DNA from: an uncultured Nitrospira sp.
GTDB lineage: Bacteria > Nitrospirota > Nitrospiria > Nitrospirales > UBA8639
Direction: 5' to 3'
Length of the DNA stretch: 5,419 nt
NCBI GenBank assembly: GCA_902500695.1
Contig: CABVRQ010000136.1
Span: forward strand, 1-5,419
Shown here one piece after another: positions 5,330 through 5,419 of this stretch. The notes beneath the pieces are model-generated. The model searched no databases, was not told where the DNA came from, and was given only the letters and a program-made list of their open reading frames with translations. The stretch's first letter is position 1. Every line of letters starts with the position of its first letter. The position numbers and the translations under genes are program-made.

Positions 5330-5419
5330 ATGAGTGATTTCTTTCCACTCTTCTTCCGGCATAAGGGAATGCTTTCCGGATTCCTCCTCCTTACCATTGG
5401 ATGCACACCTCAACTATTT
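5330..5419 (+). CDS. Probable lipoprotein N-terminus, cut by the window edge
   Basis: The frame open to the right edge encodes a short positively charged segment (FRHKG), a hydrophobic core GFLLLTI, and then GC followed by TPQLF. This matches a lipoprotein signal with Cys25 as the lipidated residue if the ATG at 5330 is used. The frame is open back to 5153, so upstream ATGs (5162, 5279, 5318) are also possible, but they would make an unusually long N-region. The ATG at 5369 has a purine-rich ATAAGGGA directly abutting it, which is too close for a normal ribosome binding site. None of the starts has a good site, so the start is unresolved. The mature protein lies beyond the window, so function cannot be stated. 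An opposing minus-strand frame covers the same bases. Confidence 0.42.
   Translation, partial: MSDFFPLFFRHKGMLSGFLLLTIGCTPQLF

Noticed and set aside
1..5419. CRISPR array, transposon ends, tRNA or rRNA
   Set aside because: No regularly spaced direct repeats, no transposase-like frame with terminal inverted repeats, and no cloverleaf or rRNA-like segment were seen on either strand.

Overview
The window reads as chromosomal DNA from a Gram-negative-type bacterium of moderate GC content (about half, judged by eye). All convincing genes are on the plus strand. A periplasmic diheme c-type cytochrome and a lipoprotein-like end point to an envelope with a periplasm. The mix of a large MauG/CcpA-type cytochrome, a degenerate redoxin and a membrane PIN/TRAM protein would fit Nitrospirota or a similar respiratory lineage. 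That placement is inference; no marker gene is present to prove it.

Layout. Positions 1-314 hold no confident gene, only a possible C-terminal end of a gene entering from the left, followed by a textbook Rho-independent terminator (315-353). A leader of about 220 bp with two hairpins precedes a 612-residue secreted diheme cytochrome c peroxidase-family protein (573-2411), which ends at a strong terminator (2483-2521). A 516-bp gene-free stretch follows. Its right half carries a near-consensus sigma70 promoter (TTGACA, 18 bp, TATCAT) whose -10 is overlapped by a Fur/PerR-like box.

This promoter would transcribe a 176-residue redoxin-fold protein (2928-3458) and, 58 bp later with no terminator between, a 390-residue YacL-type membrane PIN/TRAM protein (3517-4689). 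The redoxin has Asp where the peroxidatic Cys should be. A run of three hairpins (4690-4852) separates this pair from a 57-residue CxxC/CxxC zinc-ribbon protein (4903-5076), which has an excellent ribosome binding site. The right edge holds the probable N-terminus of a lipoprotein, cut by the window.

Together the cytochrome, the redoxin-like protein and the Fur/PerR-like operator suggest a redox or iron-responsive neighbourhood. The terminators show that the cytochrome is a separate transcription unit from the redoxin-PIN/TRAM pair. A functional link between the units is a hypothesis, not something the sequence shows.
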